From Mantis religiosa (taxonomy: Eukaryota > Arthropoda > Insecta > Mantodea > Mantidae), in NCBI GenBank assembly GCA_030765055.1, contig CM060950.1:461710339-461774338 (forward strand): a stretch of 64,000 nucleotides of DNA, read 5' to 3'. Below the pieces are notes generated by a model, which saw only the letters and a list, made by a program, of their open reading frames with translations, ran no database searches and was not told where the DNA came from. Below, piece after piece: positions 55,012-64,000 of the stretch. Made by a program: the position numbers and the translations under genes. Within the stretch, counting starts at the first letter, position 1. Each line of letters opens with the position of its first letter.

Positions 55012-55663
55012 TTACCACCAGTTATTGAAAACTAGTAGAAAAAACAATTGGTGGTCCTGTGTCTTGTCATTTGCTATCACTGGCTCGCATGTCCCCAACT
55101 CTGTCCCTGACCGGATGCCGTTATCGGTGTCTGTCAGGTTGAACAGCCTCACTGGCACCTCCTCTCTGCTCGGCAATAATGTTCTGGCTACACACAGTCC
55201 ATGCACAGGGGTCTTCTGGTCCAGCATCATGTTCTTCGCCCACTGGCCTTCCATTCGCTCCGTCACCACTAGATCTTCACTGGCATCCCTCGGCTGTTCT
55301 GTCTCCGGTGTAGCGGACACTCCTTGTTCTCGGCGTTGGAATAGCTGTCACCTTAGCCGCCTCCATCCATTCGGCCGAGAGTTATGCCTCCCCTGTGATA
55401 TGGCTTTTGGAAGCCCCCCCTGACGGGCCGCGGAAGTCCTGAATGCGGTCCAGACAACGGCGGCAACTAAGGACATCTGCGTCCCGTACCTGGAGACTGG
55501 CTATTAGTTGTGCGGCCTCTTCCTCTGGTGACCACTTGTTGTGTTTGGCCTCTGGGTCGAACTGTCGGCGGAAGCCTTCGAAAGTCTTTGATAGCCAATC
55601 GTCATACAGATCAGATGATTTTGGGTAACAACTGGCGAAAACAAAGTTATTTCGTGATTTCAA
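55012..55663 (-). pseudogene. Ty3/gypsy-type retrotransposon remnant (gag joined to pol)
   Basis: Minus strand. Frame 55663-55382 has a gag-like core: FEGFRRQFDPEAKHNKWSPE followed by EAAQLIASLQVRDADVL, the pattern '.F...F.....HN.W...E.A..L...L.G.A..VL' of gypsy capsid proteins. Frame 55320-55012 has PVHGLCVARTLLPSREEVPV and RLFNLTDTDN followed by GTELGTCEPV, the region between protease and reverse transcriptase in gypsy pol. Nucleocapsid and protease are missing between them, so a deletion joins the two. No LTR or RT was seen. The stretch is visibly richer in G+C. Confidence 0.6.
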
Positions 55664-55753
55664 TTACCTTCTACAGTAGAAATAAAAGCAGTTACGAAAT
55701 ATTCCAGATTCAAGAACATAATTCAATGGCTGGCCAGTGTTTCAGTTACCACG

Positions 55754-57144
55754 ATGGACGTGACAGAGGATCTACAGAGTGGCAGAGATACAGGTGAAGT
55801 TAAGAATGAGCCATCAAACGACCCAGAAGAAGCAGCAGAAGAAGGTTTCACAGAGATGGGAGTGAAGGACGAGGCTGAGGAAGCTATGGAGTACAGCCTT
55901 ACGCTAGAGAAGCATAAACCAGAAACTGAAAGTACCCCAGAGGAGCCACAAGAAGATTCTAATATGCTACCAGACGATAGTAACATTGATCTTTCTGTTG
56001 CAAATGAACCGGATTTTGAAAAGTCTGACACAGAAGATGCAGAGTTGCGAGAACCTGATGACCAAGCTGAGGGGCGTTTAGAGATGCGCCTTTTGCAGGG
56101 AGAGTTGAGAGGCCCTCCTCAGAACGAATTCAACTCCTTAAGTATTGTAAATTCTTTACAAGGGGAGCAAGCTCCGCAACAAACTCCGAATGATGCTGCT
56201 GCCACCAATTAGGAAATTGAGACACACAAGGAGGAAATCAACATAATGAAATAGGAGTTACCTCCTCCTGAGGCCGAGAAACCAAAATAACTTCATGATG
56301 ACAATGGACGGTGATGGAGACCCCCTGGCAACTCTCGCCTCGCCACACCTTGGGTGTGATAAGGCTCCAAGGAGTGAAATTAAGAATGAAACTCAGAAAG
56401 ATGTGACGCCAGCAGATTAGGATGCCAAGAAGGAGACACCCATATGGTATGATGCTGGTGTCTTCGAGGATACGTCTTGCACACTGACACATTTCTATAT
56501 GCCAAACCCTACAGGAAATGGATTCCAGCCAAAGACGGATAACCCTGATGAACCTCCAGATTACACCAAGATGTTGCGGATCCACCTGGAACCTGGCACT
56601 GCATACAAATTCCGTATTGCAACCATCAACTCTTGTGGACAAGGACCTTGGAGTGAGGTGTCAGCATTTAAGACATGTCTGCCAGGATATCCAGGTGCCG
56701 CTTCTTCCGTGAAGATCTCTAAGTCACTTGAAGGAGCACATCTGTCTTGGGAACCTCTTCCAAGTAGCACAAATAACATCATTGAGTATTCCGTGTATCT
56801 TGCTGTGAGAAGTGCAACATCCCAAACACAGGGAGATAAGAAAACTGCTTCTACAACTGCAACACAGCTGGCATTTGTACGAGTTTACTGTGGGCCCTTC
56901 AATCAATGCACAGTTCCAAATGCAATCATTATCAGCAGCCCATATAGACTTAACCACAAAACCAGCAATTATCTTCAGAATTGCAGCTCGCAACGATAAA
57001 GGTTATGGTCCAGCAACGCAAGTTAGGTGGATTCAAGAAACTTCTACACAACTCAAAGTTCCTGTGGGAGTTAAACGACCAGAGTCCGATGGAAAGACGA
57101 CTGTGTCTGCAGTGAAGAAAATAAAGAGCGAAGATAGACTATGA
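55754..57144 (+). pseudogene. Hcf: Host cell factor (HCF) C-terminal processed pseudogene
   Basis: The functional protein is a chromatin-associated cofactor that bridges transcription factors and histone modifiers. Seen here is only the C-terminal chain. An acidic region comes first (55754-56212, 152 codons, ending at a stop). Then frame 56499-56999 carries the two fibronectin type III repeats, with LEPGTAYKFRIATINSCGQG, AFKTCLPGYPGAASSVKISK and QLAFVRVYCGP. Then in a third frame come PAIIFRIAARNDKGYGPATQ and a basic end (VKRPESDG, AVKKIKSEDRL). Three frames, stops near 56212, 56254 and 56420, no introns and a short A-run after a poly(A) signal indicate a decayed, 5'-truncated retrocopy. Alternatively it could be a badly sequenced last exon of a real gene. 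Confidence 0.82.
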
Positions 57145-57184
57145 TAAATGGTCTTGCCATCAAATTGTTTTTCTCATATCCAGT

Positions 57185-57600
57185 GATGTTTTTGTTGTGA
57201 ACATCAATTCAAGTTGAACCTGTTTTATTTACTTCTTATTCAGTCATGTTTTTGTTGTGAAGATCAATTCAAGACGAACTTGTTTTACTTAAACGTAAAA
57301 TCTATTTGTTTTATCTACTTCTCATTTTCAGTTATGCTTTTGTTGTGAAGATCAATTCAAGACGAACTTGTTTTACTGAAACGTAAAATCTATTTGTTTT
57401 ATCTACTTCTCATTTTCAGTTATGCTTTTGTTGTGAAGATCAATTCAAGACGAACTTGTTTTACTTAAACGTAAAAACTATTTGTTTTATCTACTTCTCG
57501 TTTTCAGTCATGCTTTTGTTGTGAAGATCAATCCAAGACGAACTTGTTTCACGTGAAAACTATTTGTTTTATTTACAGATTATATGATACTACACGTGAC
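57185..57600 (+). repeat. 88-bp tandem repeats in the HCF-like 3' UTR
   Basis: TTTGTTGTGAAGATCAATTC recurs at 57339, 57427 and 57515 (exact 88-bp steps), with two shorter-spaced relatives at 57191 and 57251. Units include ACGAACTTGTTTTACT and ATTTGTTTTATCTACTTCTC. Confidence 0.92.
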
Positions 57601-57725
57601 CAGTAGAAAAGCAGTGAATTAATGTGACAATTGTCAGTAAATAGTGAAACTACACAGAAGTTTTTGTAATTTACAGTTACCTATATATGCTGGAACTGTT
57701 TTCAACTGTAAGATTTGTGTAGAGT

Positions 57726-57751
57726 AATAAATATATTAGTTATTAAAAAAA
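57726..57751 (+). promoter_or_regulatory. Poly(A) signal and short A-run
   Basis: AATAAA at 57726-57731 is followed 13 bases later by seven A (57745-57751). Downstream of the HCF-like frame this marks the 3' end of the transcript that was copied. Confidence 0.65.
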
Positions 57752-58689
57752 GAGTGTCGCGAACTCGTTAGATGCTGCGTCATTTAGTAGGTCATGACAG
57801 TGAAAGCCACGGCCATTCTTAATTAGTTTCACGTACTAGTATCTTAATTTTTCAATTTTGGCGAGTTTGGAAGCGAAATATTTCATACATGCTTTGCGCA
57901 ATACTTTGAAGGTTATATTTTTCATACTTCTGCCATGTTGTATTCGCTGCTGTTTTGATAGTTTTCTGGTGAAAACAGAAAGAATGTATATATTTTTTGT
58001 TGTGATTTCCGTGCAAGTAGTGGAAGTTACCAACAAAGTGAAAGAACAAAACTTGTAGCCTTTAACTAGAATTAAGTATGCAACTGCGCCAAACTTTAAC
58101 CTAACATTCAAAGAGTGGCAGATCGTCAAAGAAAGTGCAAAATATTAAAACAGACTTAAGCTGCTACTAGTTCTTTTGTAGTGATATGATTTACTGCAAT
58201 TTCCTTTATTTCACTTTTACTTTTGTGTTATGGATAGCCTGCATCGCCCTTCATAGAATTTTTTAGTTGCATTAATAACCTTTTTCTAGTATTTTTAAAT
58301 ATGTTCATAATGTTTTCTATATTTAGAATACCTGCTTTTTCTAGTTTGTGTTTGCAAGTGATACATTGTGTTAATCGGTAATTTTTAAGAGAACTGCAAT
58401 AAAATTTAATCATTTGTCACAAATTTCACTTATCTTTATAAGAAAATTGAGGAGCTCTCCACAGATTTTGAAAGACTAGATTCATGAAAATTTTTTTTCG
58501 CAACCTCAGTCACTCTGTATATTGCTCTTTAGAGCCGCTAGGTGATGGATAGTTTGTATTACCACATACTGAAAATGAAACAAACTTAAAAACAGAATCG
58601 ATCAGCAGTATTTCAAATTCATTATGGAGTTTCTATTTTTTTAAATAAATATAATTAAATCACTTGGAGCAATTAAATTAATTTAATTT
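57752..58689. other. Unannotated spacer
   Basis: No gene recognised; overlapping frames near 57836-58129 on both strands have no domain. Confidence 0.45.
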
Positions 58690-58890
58690 CTGAAATTATT
58701 TTGTGGTTAAATGACCAAAAATGATGTGCCATGGCTGATTTATCAATCTGTTTATACGCAATATTTCTTAAATGTTCCTTCATTGTGGTTTCTAAATTAC
58801 ATTTGCTTCTTCCGTGTAAACCTGGTCACAATCCAAACAATTAAATTGTTAAATGCCAGATTTAGTTTGAGAACCAAAATTATATCAAAT
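58690..58890 (-). pseudogene. Old PLE GIY-YIG endonuclease remnant
   Basis: The minus strand reads, with stops, FNCLDCDQVYT then SKCNLETTMKEHLRNIAYKQ and KSAMAHH. This aligns with CCDCSQIYIGKTK, NLETRAKEHFRNI and KSAVATHF of PLE A. No hammerhead or termini are visible. The most decayed PLE in the window. Confidence 0.6.
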
Positions 58891-59412
58891 TCCTTAAAAA
58901 CAATTTGATACGTTTTATTAGCTGAAGGAAGTTAGTGAAGTTTGTGGCAAATAATTATATTTTACTGTAACATTTGTATTGCTTCATTGTTATTACCTTC
59001 TGTTTTTATGAATTAGTACTAGGAATTTTCTTAAAATGAAAGGGAGAACTTGAGATGTGAAATCATATGAAAGTGTCTAGAAGGTAGAAACCCGTTACTC
59101 ACATTATTCTTCTAGTATATTTCTTCTCATGAGTGCTGTAAAACCTGGTAATTCAACAGCTCTGGTTGTTTCTTCTACTTTTTAAGAGGACAACCTCTAA
59201 GGTTCAAATTAGTTTATTTCTGTGAAATCCCAACAACGGCATTAAATTTTGTGGTACAGATCTAAGCCAGACAATCCTAACAGCATTCTCAAACATAGCA
59301 GTTGCATTGGTTTACTGAAAGTGACATGTTTAATTTGGCAACACTGAAAAAAGTCTTACACTTATAAAGTCCCTTTTAACTTAGTTTAATTGAGTACTTT
59401 GACTTAAGAATT
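58891..59412. other. Unannotated spacer
   Basis: AT-rich; a possible decayed SINE trace near 59200-59260 (CAACGGCATTAAATTTT). No gene. Confidence 0.45.
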
Positions 59413-59488
59413 AATTGTGTTGTTTGTAAGGACTAAAATTTAGTCATACCTTTTAAAACTTGTAACTTCACTCACGTCATTTTTACAA

Positions 59489-59535
59489 AATCAGGAACAT
59501 TTTCGAAACTGTCGCAGTCTCATCATCAGCTGATT
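59489..59535 (-). ncRNA. Hammerhead ribozyme-like motif (PLE D, left arm)
   Basis: The best-formed example. Minus strand: stem I AATCAG paired with CTGATT (6 bp), core CTGATGA, stem II GAGACTG/CAGTTTC (7 bp, one wobble) with loop CGA, GAAA, stem III AA/TT around TG, triplet TTC. All core bases are intact. It begins right after the endonuclease stop codon. Confidence 0.75.
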
Positions 59536-59537
59536 AG

Positions 59538-60569
59538 CTACTCATCACAGTTGGTTGTTGTCTGGATCTCTTGTAATTGGCTCCCTCTGTCGGAAGATTC
59601 TTTACATAAGTTCAGTAGACCACTCACTGATGGCACATCAAATTTTAGAATATGTGAAATGTTTTTAATAATAAAATTTTTTTCCCATGTTGTAAGTTCA
59701 AGTTTTGTTGATAGTGGTTTTAGTATGGATAGAGTCAACATGAAAAATTCATTGCAATGGCCAGCATTTGAACCACAGTTCTCCTGGTTTCCGTCCAGTC
59801 GCTCTAACCTATTGAGCTACCATGGTCAACGTGTTGTGCTGACATTAAATTCACCATTTGACTCCTATATTTCCCTGGTAAACCACTATGGGCTCTCGCA
59901 TCCGAGATACACCGTTTGTGGCAACTTACTATTGTAAGTACTTGAGTCCCAGGCTTGATCATTTAACTCTTACTATTTTAGTTAAATGATGGAAATTAAT
60001 CATTTCTTCACTCTAGCCGTATATAGGCTAAGGTTTGTGATAGATGGAGTCAACTGGAACATTTCAATGCCATGGTATCGTGGCATTTTTCATGTTGACT
60101 ATCCTTCAAAAACCTTAGCCTATTAATGGCTAGTGTGAAGAAATGATTAATTTCCATTAATTAACTAAAATGGTTTTAGTAGTTTGATCTCCTCTCTGAT
60201 GTGGTGGTTATCATTCCAGAAATGAAAAGCAACTGCCGATTTTTCTATTTGTATATATTTTATGTTCCTACAGTGTTCTTTTAATCCAGTTTTGAAATTT
60301 CTCTTTGTCAAACCAATATAAACTTTTTGACAGTCTTCACAATCTAGTCTATGTATGCGTAACTTTTGTTCTAGTGGGGTCATATTTTTTAAGGGATTAT
60401 TTAACAATTTCTTGAGTGAGAATCTGTATTGTGGTGCTAGTTTGATGCCATAATCTTTAAATATTCCTTCATACCTCGGAAATGCCCAAGGGTGGTAAGT
60501 GAATTTTTTGTATTTCCAGCTTTTATTTATTTTTTGAAGAGTAGTGATCCCACGATCCCACCAGAACAA
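59538..60569 (-). pseudogene. PLE D endonuclease C-terminal part, split by a SINE
   Basis: Frame 60569-60165: KKFTYHPWAFPRYEGIFKDY, KLAPQYRFSLKKLLNNPL, a nuclease region where the GIY is degraded (RIHRLDCEDC) but VYIGLTKRN is kept, then EKSAVAFHFWNDNHH and LLKP. The remainder follows after the SINE in frame 59741-59538: KPLSTKLELTTWEKNFIIKN, HILKFDVPSVSG and a stop at TTNCDE. Without the SINE these join at LLKPLST. Loss of GIY suggests a dead nuclease. Confidence 0.8.
59726..60170. mobile_element. SINE inverted composite with 11-bp TSD
   Basis: TGGTTTTAGTA at 59715-59725 and 60171-60181 (11/11). From the left: a full minus-strand SINE unit (complement of the B box at about 59768, A box near 59805), start of a second minus unit up to CAATGCCATGG (about 60075), then the plus-strand 3' part (GGCATTTTTCATGTTGAC, CCTTAGCCTATTAATGGCTA, GATTAATTTCCATTAATTAA). 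Same plan as 20985-21569 with a different turning point. Confidence 0.88.
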
Positions 60570-60943
60570 AAATCAGGCACATATAGGATAGACTGCAAGA
60601 CTATTACAAATTTTAAATTGGTTGGACAAAGTGAAATTTAAAAACTAGATTAACAGAACACTGTAGGAACATAAAATAAAAACAAACAGAAAGTTGGCAG
60701 TTGCTTTTCATTTCTGGAATGATAACCACCACATCGGAGAGGAGGTCAAACTACTAAAACCATTGTCAACAAAACTTGAACTTACTATATGGGAAAAAAA
60801 AAATTTATTATTAAAAACATTCCACATATTGTAAATTATGATGTGCCGCCAGGGAGTGGTCTATCGAACTTACGTAAAGAATCTTCCGAGAGAGGGAACC
60901 AATTACAGGATATCCAGACAACAACCAACTGTGATGAGTCGCT

Positions 60944-60990
60944 AATCAGCTGATGATGAGACTGCAACAGTTTCAAAAACGTTTCTGATT
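60944..60990 (+). ncRNA. Hammerhead ribozyme-like motif (PLE D, right arm)
   Basis: Inverted counterpart: CTGATGA at 60950-60956 and the same stem I and II, but GAAA reads AAAA, which should abolish cleavage. Confidence 0.6.
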
Positions 60991-61114
60991 TTGTAAAAAG
61001 CACATGAGTGAAATTACAAGTTTTAAAAGGTATGACTCAATATTAGTCTTTATACATGAAATTAGCTTCACTGTTAACAATGCTTTTGTTCAAAACTATA
61101 AAAATTGTGGCGTT

Positions 61115-63230
61115 ACTAGAGGCTGAGTCCTTATGCTTAATCCAATAATAAAATTCACATGAAAGAGTCCATAAATAATTATGTATCTATGCACCAATAT
61201 ATCTAAAAACAAATGAACAAAAGTAAACCATTTTTGGTTGATAAGCCTACCTTATTAAGGACTGTTGCAGTATAAAGAAAGTTGCCCTGAGTTTTTCTCG
61301 TATGAAGCTTTTATATCTGTCAGAGAAGGTTTTTTATGGTAAAAATATCCTTTCTACATTGAATATCACAGATGCATATGAAAAGCACAACAACCCTTCT
61401 TCAGAAAATTCCAGTTCTGTAACAGTTTTTTCACCGTCAGATAATATATTGCTCATTTGAAAACTTGTTTTGTAACCAGTATTCTTTTAACACTTAATTA
61501 AGCTTATCAGATGCAATTTTAGCAGCATTGCTAGTGTCTGAAGAATCTGTCAGTGAATGTGAATTTTTCATGTTGACTCTATCAATCCAAAACTTTAACC
61601 TGTATACAGCTAGTGTAAAAAAATGATTAATTTCCATAAATTAACTTAAACTTATAGAATTATTTCAGTCCTCCGATTGCGTTACAGTTTCAGATAATTG
61701 GGAGAAATGCCTATGAATATACCAGAGGTTCTCACTTCACTGATATTTCTGCACAATGTGACAGCCTGTAACCAGATACCCCAGCGAGTTACAACTTGCT
61801 CAGGGGCTAAAGACCGAGTTGGAAATGGTTAACAACATTTAAGAAGACTTGGTTATGCCTTCCAAAACATTTAACATGGAGACAAGTAAGTCCAGTTCTT
61901 TTTATTTGACTGTAATACCACGAGTGACACTCTGTAAATCATGAGCCAGGAAAATGAGGGGAATTAATTTGGGATAAAGAAATTTCAAACTGGCTCCTGC
62001 TTTAACCATATATAGGGCACCATCACTGAGCAATAAAAATACATTAATATACTGTTTTCCATCTGTGTACAAGAAACCTAACTACAATGCATATGGTATA
62101 ACAAGGCATATGAGGTGGAACTAGGGAGGGCTCGCCTAGAGCAACTGTCGTACCATAGGCGTGCAGCATTGCCTAGTTTGGAAGCCACAGCACAAGTGTG
62201 AGCAACAGATTACTCTTTCTCATCTGCCCAAAATTACTATTGAAAATTCAACATTTCAATATGGCTTGGTGTACGTGGCAAATTTTTGAGCCAGCCTGTA
62301 AAAAACCATTTGTCTACGATGTATGGTTGTCAAGTTACCGCTTCCAGAATAAACTTCTAACTCCCATGTTTATACTTATGATATGCTTCAAAAACCAGTC
62401 TTGCTCGAGTGTTAATGCTTTTCATTACACAGTATTGAGTAAGACGTTATAAAGTGTTGTTAGAAAATGTATTTATATATAGTTAATCAATTAACTGACT
62501 GCGTATCACTGCAGTCCAGGAGCATGCACGTATGTTCTTTGAAGTTTGGTTCAGGAATAGTCTGTAACACAAATTGAGTGTAAGGTGCTTTGTATAACTG
62601 TGACAATGAGCATAAATTTTACATGTTTACATTGTGTTTTGCAAACTGTTATCAATGTCATTTTCAAAGCCTGGTACCAGTGGCACAGGTACTAAGGGTA
62701 AAGTACTCTGCTCCCAGGCCAAAAATATTATTTTTAAAGTGTGCAGTTTCATTGTTTCATCTGAGAAAGTGTATGTCTGGATCAATTTTTCACGAACAGA
62801 GCATGCAATGTGAGTGTGCATACTGTGCCGCTTATTGTATAAAACAAGACACAACTTCCAGCATAGAAATTGGCTTATTATATTTAAACTAGCAACTCTA
62901 CAAGTAGGATTGACACATACATGTACTTTATTTTCAGTAAATATGTATGTTAATATTGAATATTGAATGTTACGCTTTATAATGTTATCATAATTATCCT
63001 TTGCTGTGTAAGTTTACGTTCTGACAACTTGTCAGATAACAAATGTTACTTTCCTGGTTCCCTCTCCCTATCTTCTGCTCTCTGGCGCGTCAAATCACAA
63101 CAGGGCATTGGTTCAGCACGCATTGGTTCAGCATATATGCCTTCTAAAACTATACGCTGTATAGGCATTTTGCAACTGTGTTATAATTTACCTAGTTAGG
63201 TACTTGAATATTCAACAAAATGGGTTTGTC
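61115..63230. other. Spacer with one SINE fragment
   Basis: A plus-strand SINE 3' part lies at about 61562-61648 (GAATTTTTCATGTTGACTC, GATTAATTTCCATAAATTAA). Frames such as 62198-62452 and 62590-62892 are open but lack domains and codon regularity that I can recognise. No other gene. Confidence 0.45.
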
Positions 63231-63239
63231 CATCTCTGT

Positions 63240-63445
63240 GCTTTGGGGCCTGTATGTTTACCTTATTCAACAGATTCCAAGTTCATATCTTGGTCAAGCT
63301 GAGTTATTTGGTTAAGTGTTTTTCTTGTGTTTTTCCTTATTCTGGAAGATGAATTGTGTAACTCTAAGCTCTAACTTTAGGCTCTAACTTTGGGCTTATT
63401 AAGCATCATTTCACTCATTTTGTTCATCGTTCGATATGAATAATA
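63240..63445 (+). mobile_element. tRNA-like SINE carrying one satellite unit, diverged
   Basis: A decayed B box (CAAGTTCATATCTTGGTC) is followed by GCTGAGTTATTTGGTTAAG, TTTTTCCTTATTCTGGAAG, GTGTAACTCTAAGCTCTAAC, AAGCATCATTTCACTCATTT and CGTTCGATATGA, the same order as at 35.3-35.5 kb and as in the 1-4455 array. Confidence 0.7.
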
Positions 63446-64000
63446 TTGGAGAAAGTCAGGAGTGGTTTGCTACCCGCATTCATTGCACCAGCAGCACACT
63501 TTCCTTTTCAATCTCTTCTGTTGAAATCCAAAATTTTGTCATGTCCAATGCATCCTGCATTTCAGAAATGGCAACCTGAAAAATCTGTGCTAGTTTTTGC
63601 CAATTTAGACTCATCTAAGACCCACCTATAAATGAATGTTTCTAAGAAACTAGTGTATCTCGATTATTGCTGTATTACTTCACTTCATTGAAGGAGCTCA
63701 TAGTGCTGGGAATTTTTGTGTTAGTTCCTCTCTTTCTGGATCTGGACTGTATCAGACATTAGCTCCATCTTCTTGGAGTAGCATCTGTTAGTGTTTGTAG
63801 GACGGTTCTGCTACACCAACAATGGGAATAAGTAATATTTTATTTTAAGTATTACCTCTGTGTGTGTCTGTGTGCATACAAAAGTTAGAAAGAGAAGTGG
63901 GGAAGGGAGATGTGTTAAGTCATGAAATTATGGTCACCATCTTCTTGTGTGTCATGTCCATATGAATATACTGATTTCTACAAAGTACAGTTTGCAGATC
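63446..64000. other. Unannotated spacer to window edge
   Basis: The frame 63446-63631 begins in SINE-derived sequence. A short (TG)n lies near 63858. No gene recognised. Confidence 0.45.

Larger units (their letters stand above)
59425..61102 (-). mobile_element. Penelope-like element D, inverted arms, with nested SINE
   Basis: The left end GACTAAAATTTAGTCATACC is mirrored at about 61020-61053, after which a one-sided tail (TACATGAAATTAGCTTCACT and onward, to about 61102) follows. A TSD candidate is AATTGTGTTGTT (59413-59424) against AATTGTGGCGTT (61103-61114), 10/12. The left arm carries the endonuclease on the minus strand; near 60560 the sequence switches to the inverted, more decayed arm. 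No RT. The left arm is split by a SINE composite at 59726-60170. Confidence 0.82.

Noticed and set aside
54953..55423. 156-codon plus-strand frame
   Set aside because: Antisense of the gypsy remnant, whose minus-strand frames show recognisable gag and pol motifs.
55754..57144. HCF as a functional gene in this window
   Set aside because: Two frameshifts, at least three stops, no introns and loss of the entire N-terminal kelch part. Kept as pseudogene.

Overview
This is a eukaryotic, AT-rich, repeat-dominated window, most likely from an arthropod and probably an insect. The clues are several mariner families, Penelope-like elements (PLEs) with GIY-YIG endonucleases, jockey/R1/I-like LINEs, hAT remnants, a tRNA-derived SINE, and a host gene fragment that matches the C-terminal fibronectin region of host cell factor (HCF). 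I see no bacterial operon structure, no CRISPR array and no canonical rRNA or tRNA gene. No intact host gene could be established. The HCF-like sequence is intronless, 5'-truncated and frameshifted, and ends in a poly(A) signal plus a short A-run, so it looks like a processed pseudogene.

Layout. 1-4455: degenerate ~106-bp tandem array whose unit matches the body of a tRNA-like SINE found at 35.3 kb and 63.3 kb. 5.03-5.38 kb: foldback element. 5.96-8.27 kb: short-motif minisatellite. 8.85-17.4 kb: nested mariners, PLEs, SINEs and an R1/jockey-like LINE. 17.5-18.7 kb: RNase H domain of a LINE. 19-24 kb: solo-LTR candidate, mariner, LINE and SINEs. 24.9-25.6 kb: transposase-like pseudogene. 27.4-30.3 kb: mariner, a 133-bp satellite and another mariner. 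31-34.3 kb: solo-LTR candidate and the best preserved PLE. 34.6-43.8 kb: LINE, PLE, mariner, hAT and pogo-like remnants. 44.1-48.6 kb: a LINE carrying two nested insertions, one a GC-rich Tc1-like element. 49.9-50.9 kb: hAT pseudogene. 55.0-57.75 kb: Ty3/gypsy remnant and HCF pseudogene. 59.4-61.1 kb: a PLE with a nested SINE. The rest is unannotated AT-rich sequence.

The most interesting signal is the PLE population. At least four insertions (9.7, 14.2, 32.1 and 59.4 kb) from different subfamilies share one architecture: target-site duplication (TSD), a short non-palindromic tail of about 36-60 nt on one side only, then two inverted arms made of the endonuclease/3' region. A hammerhead-ribozyme-like motif lies in each arm. 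Three very short insertions (25.6, 37.3 and 43.7 kb; 78-132 bp) keep only the tail plus a small hairpin and still have TSD candidates. They look like minimal products of the same insertion process. The tRNA-like SINE also occurs as head-to-head inverted composites with 11-14 bp TSDs.

The nesting gives a relative chronology. Mariners and LINEs were hit by PLEs; a mariner and a PLE were hit by SINE composites; a LINE was hit by a second LINE and by a Tc1-like element. All coordinates of degenerate elements are read by eye and approximate to about 10-30 bp unless a TSD fixes them.
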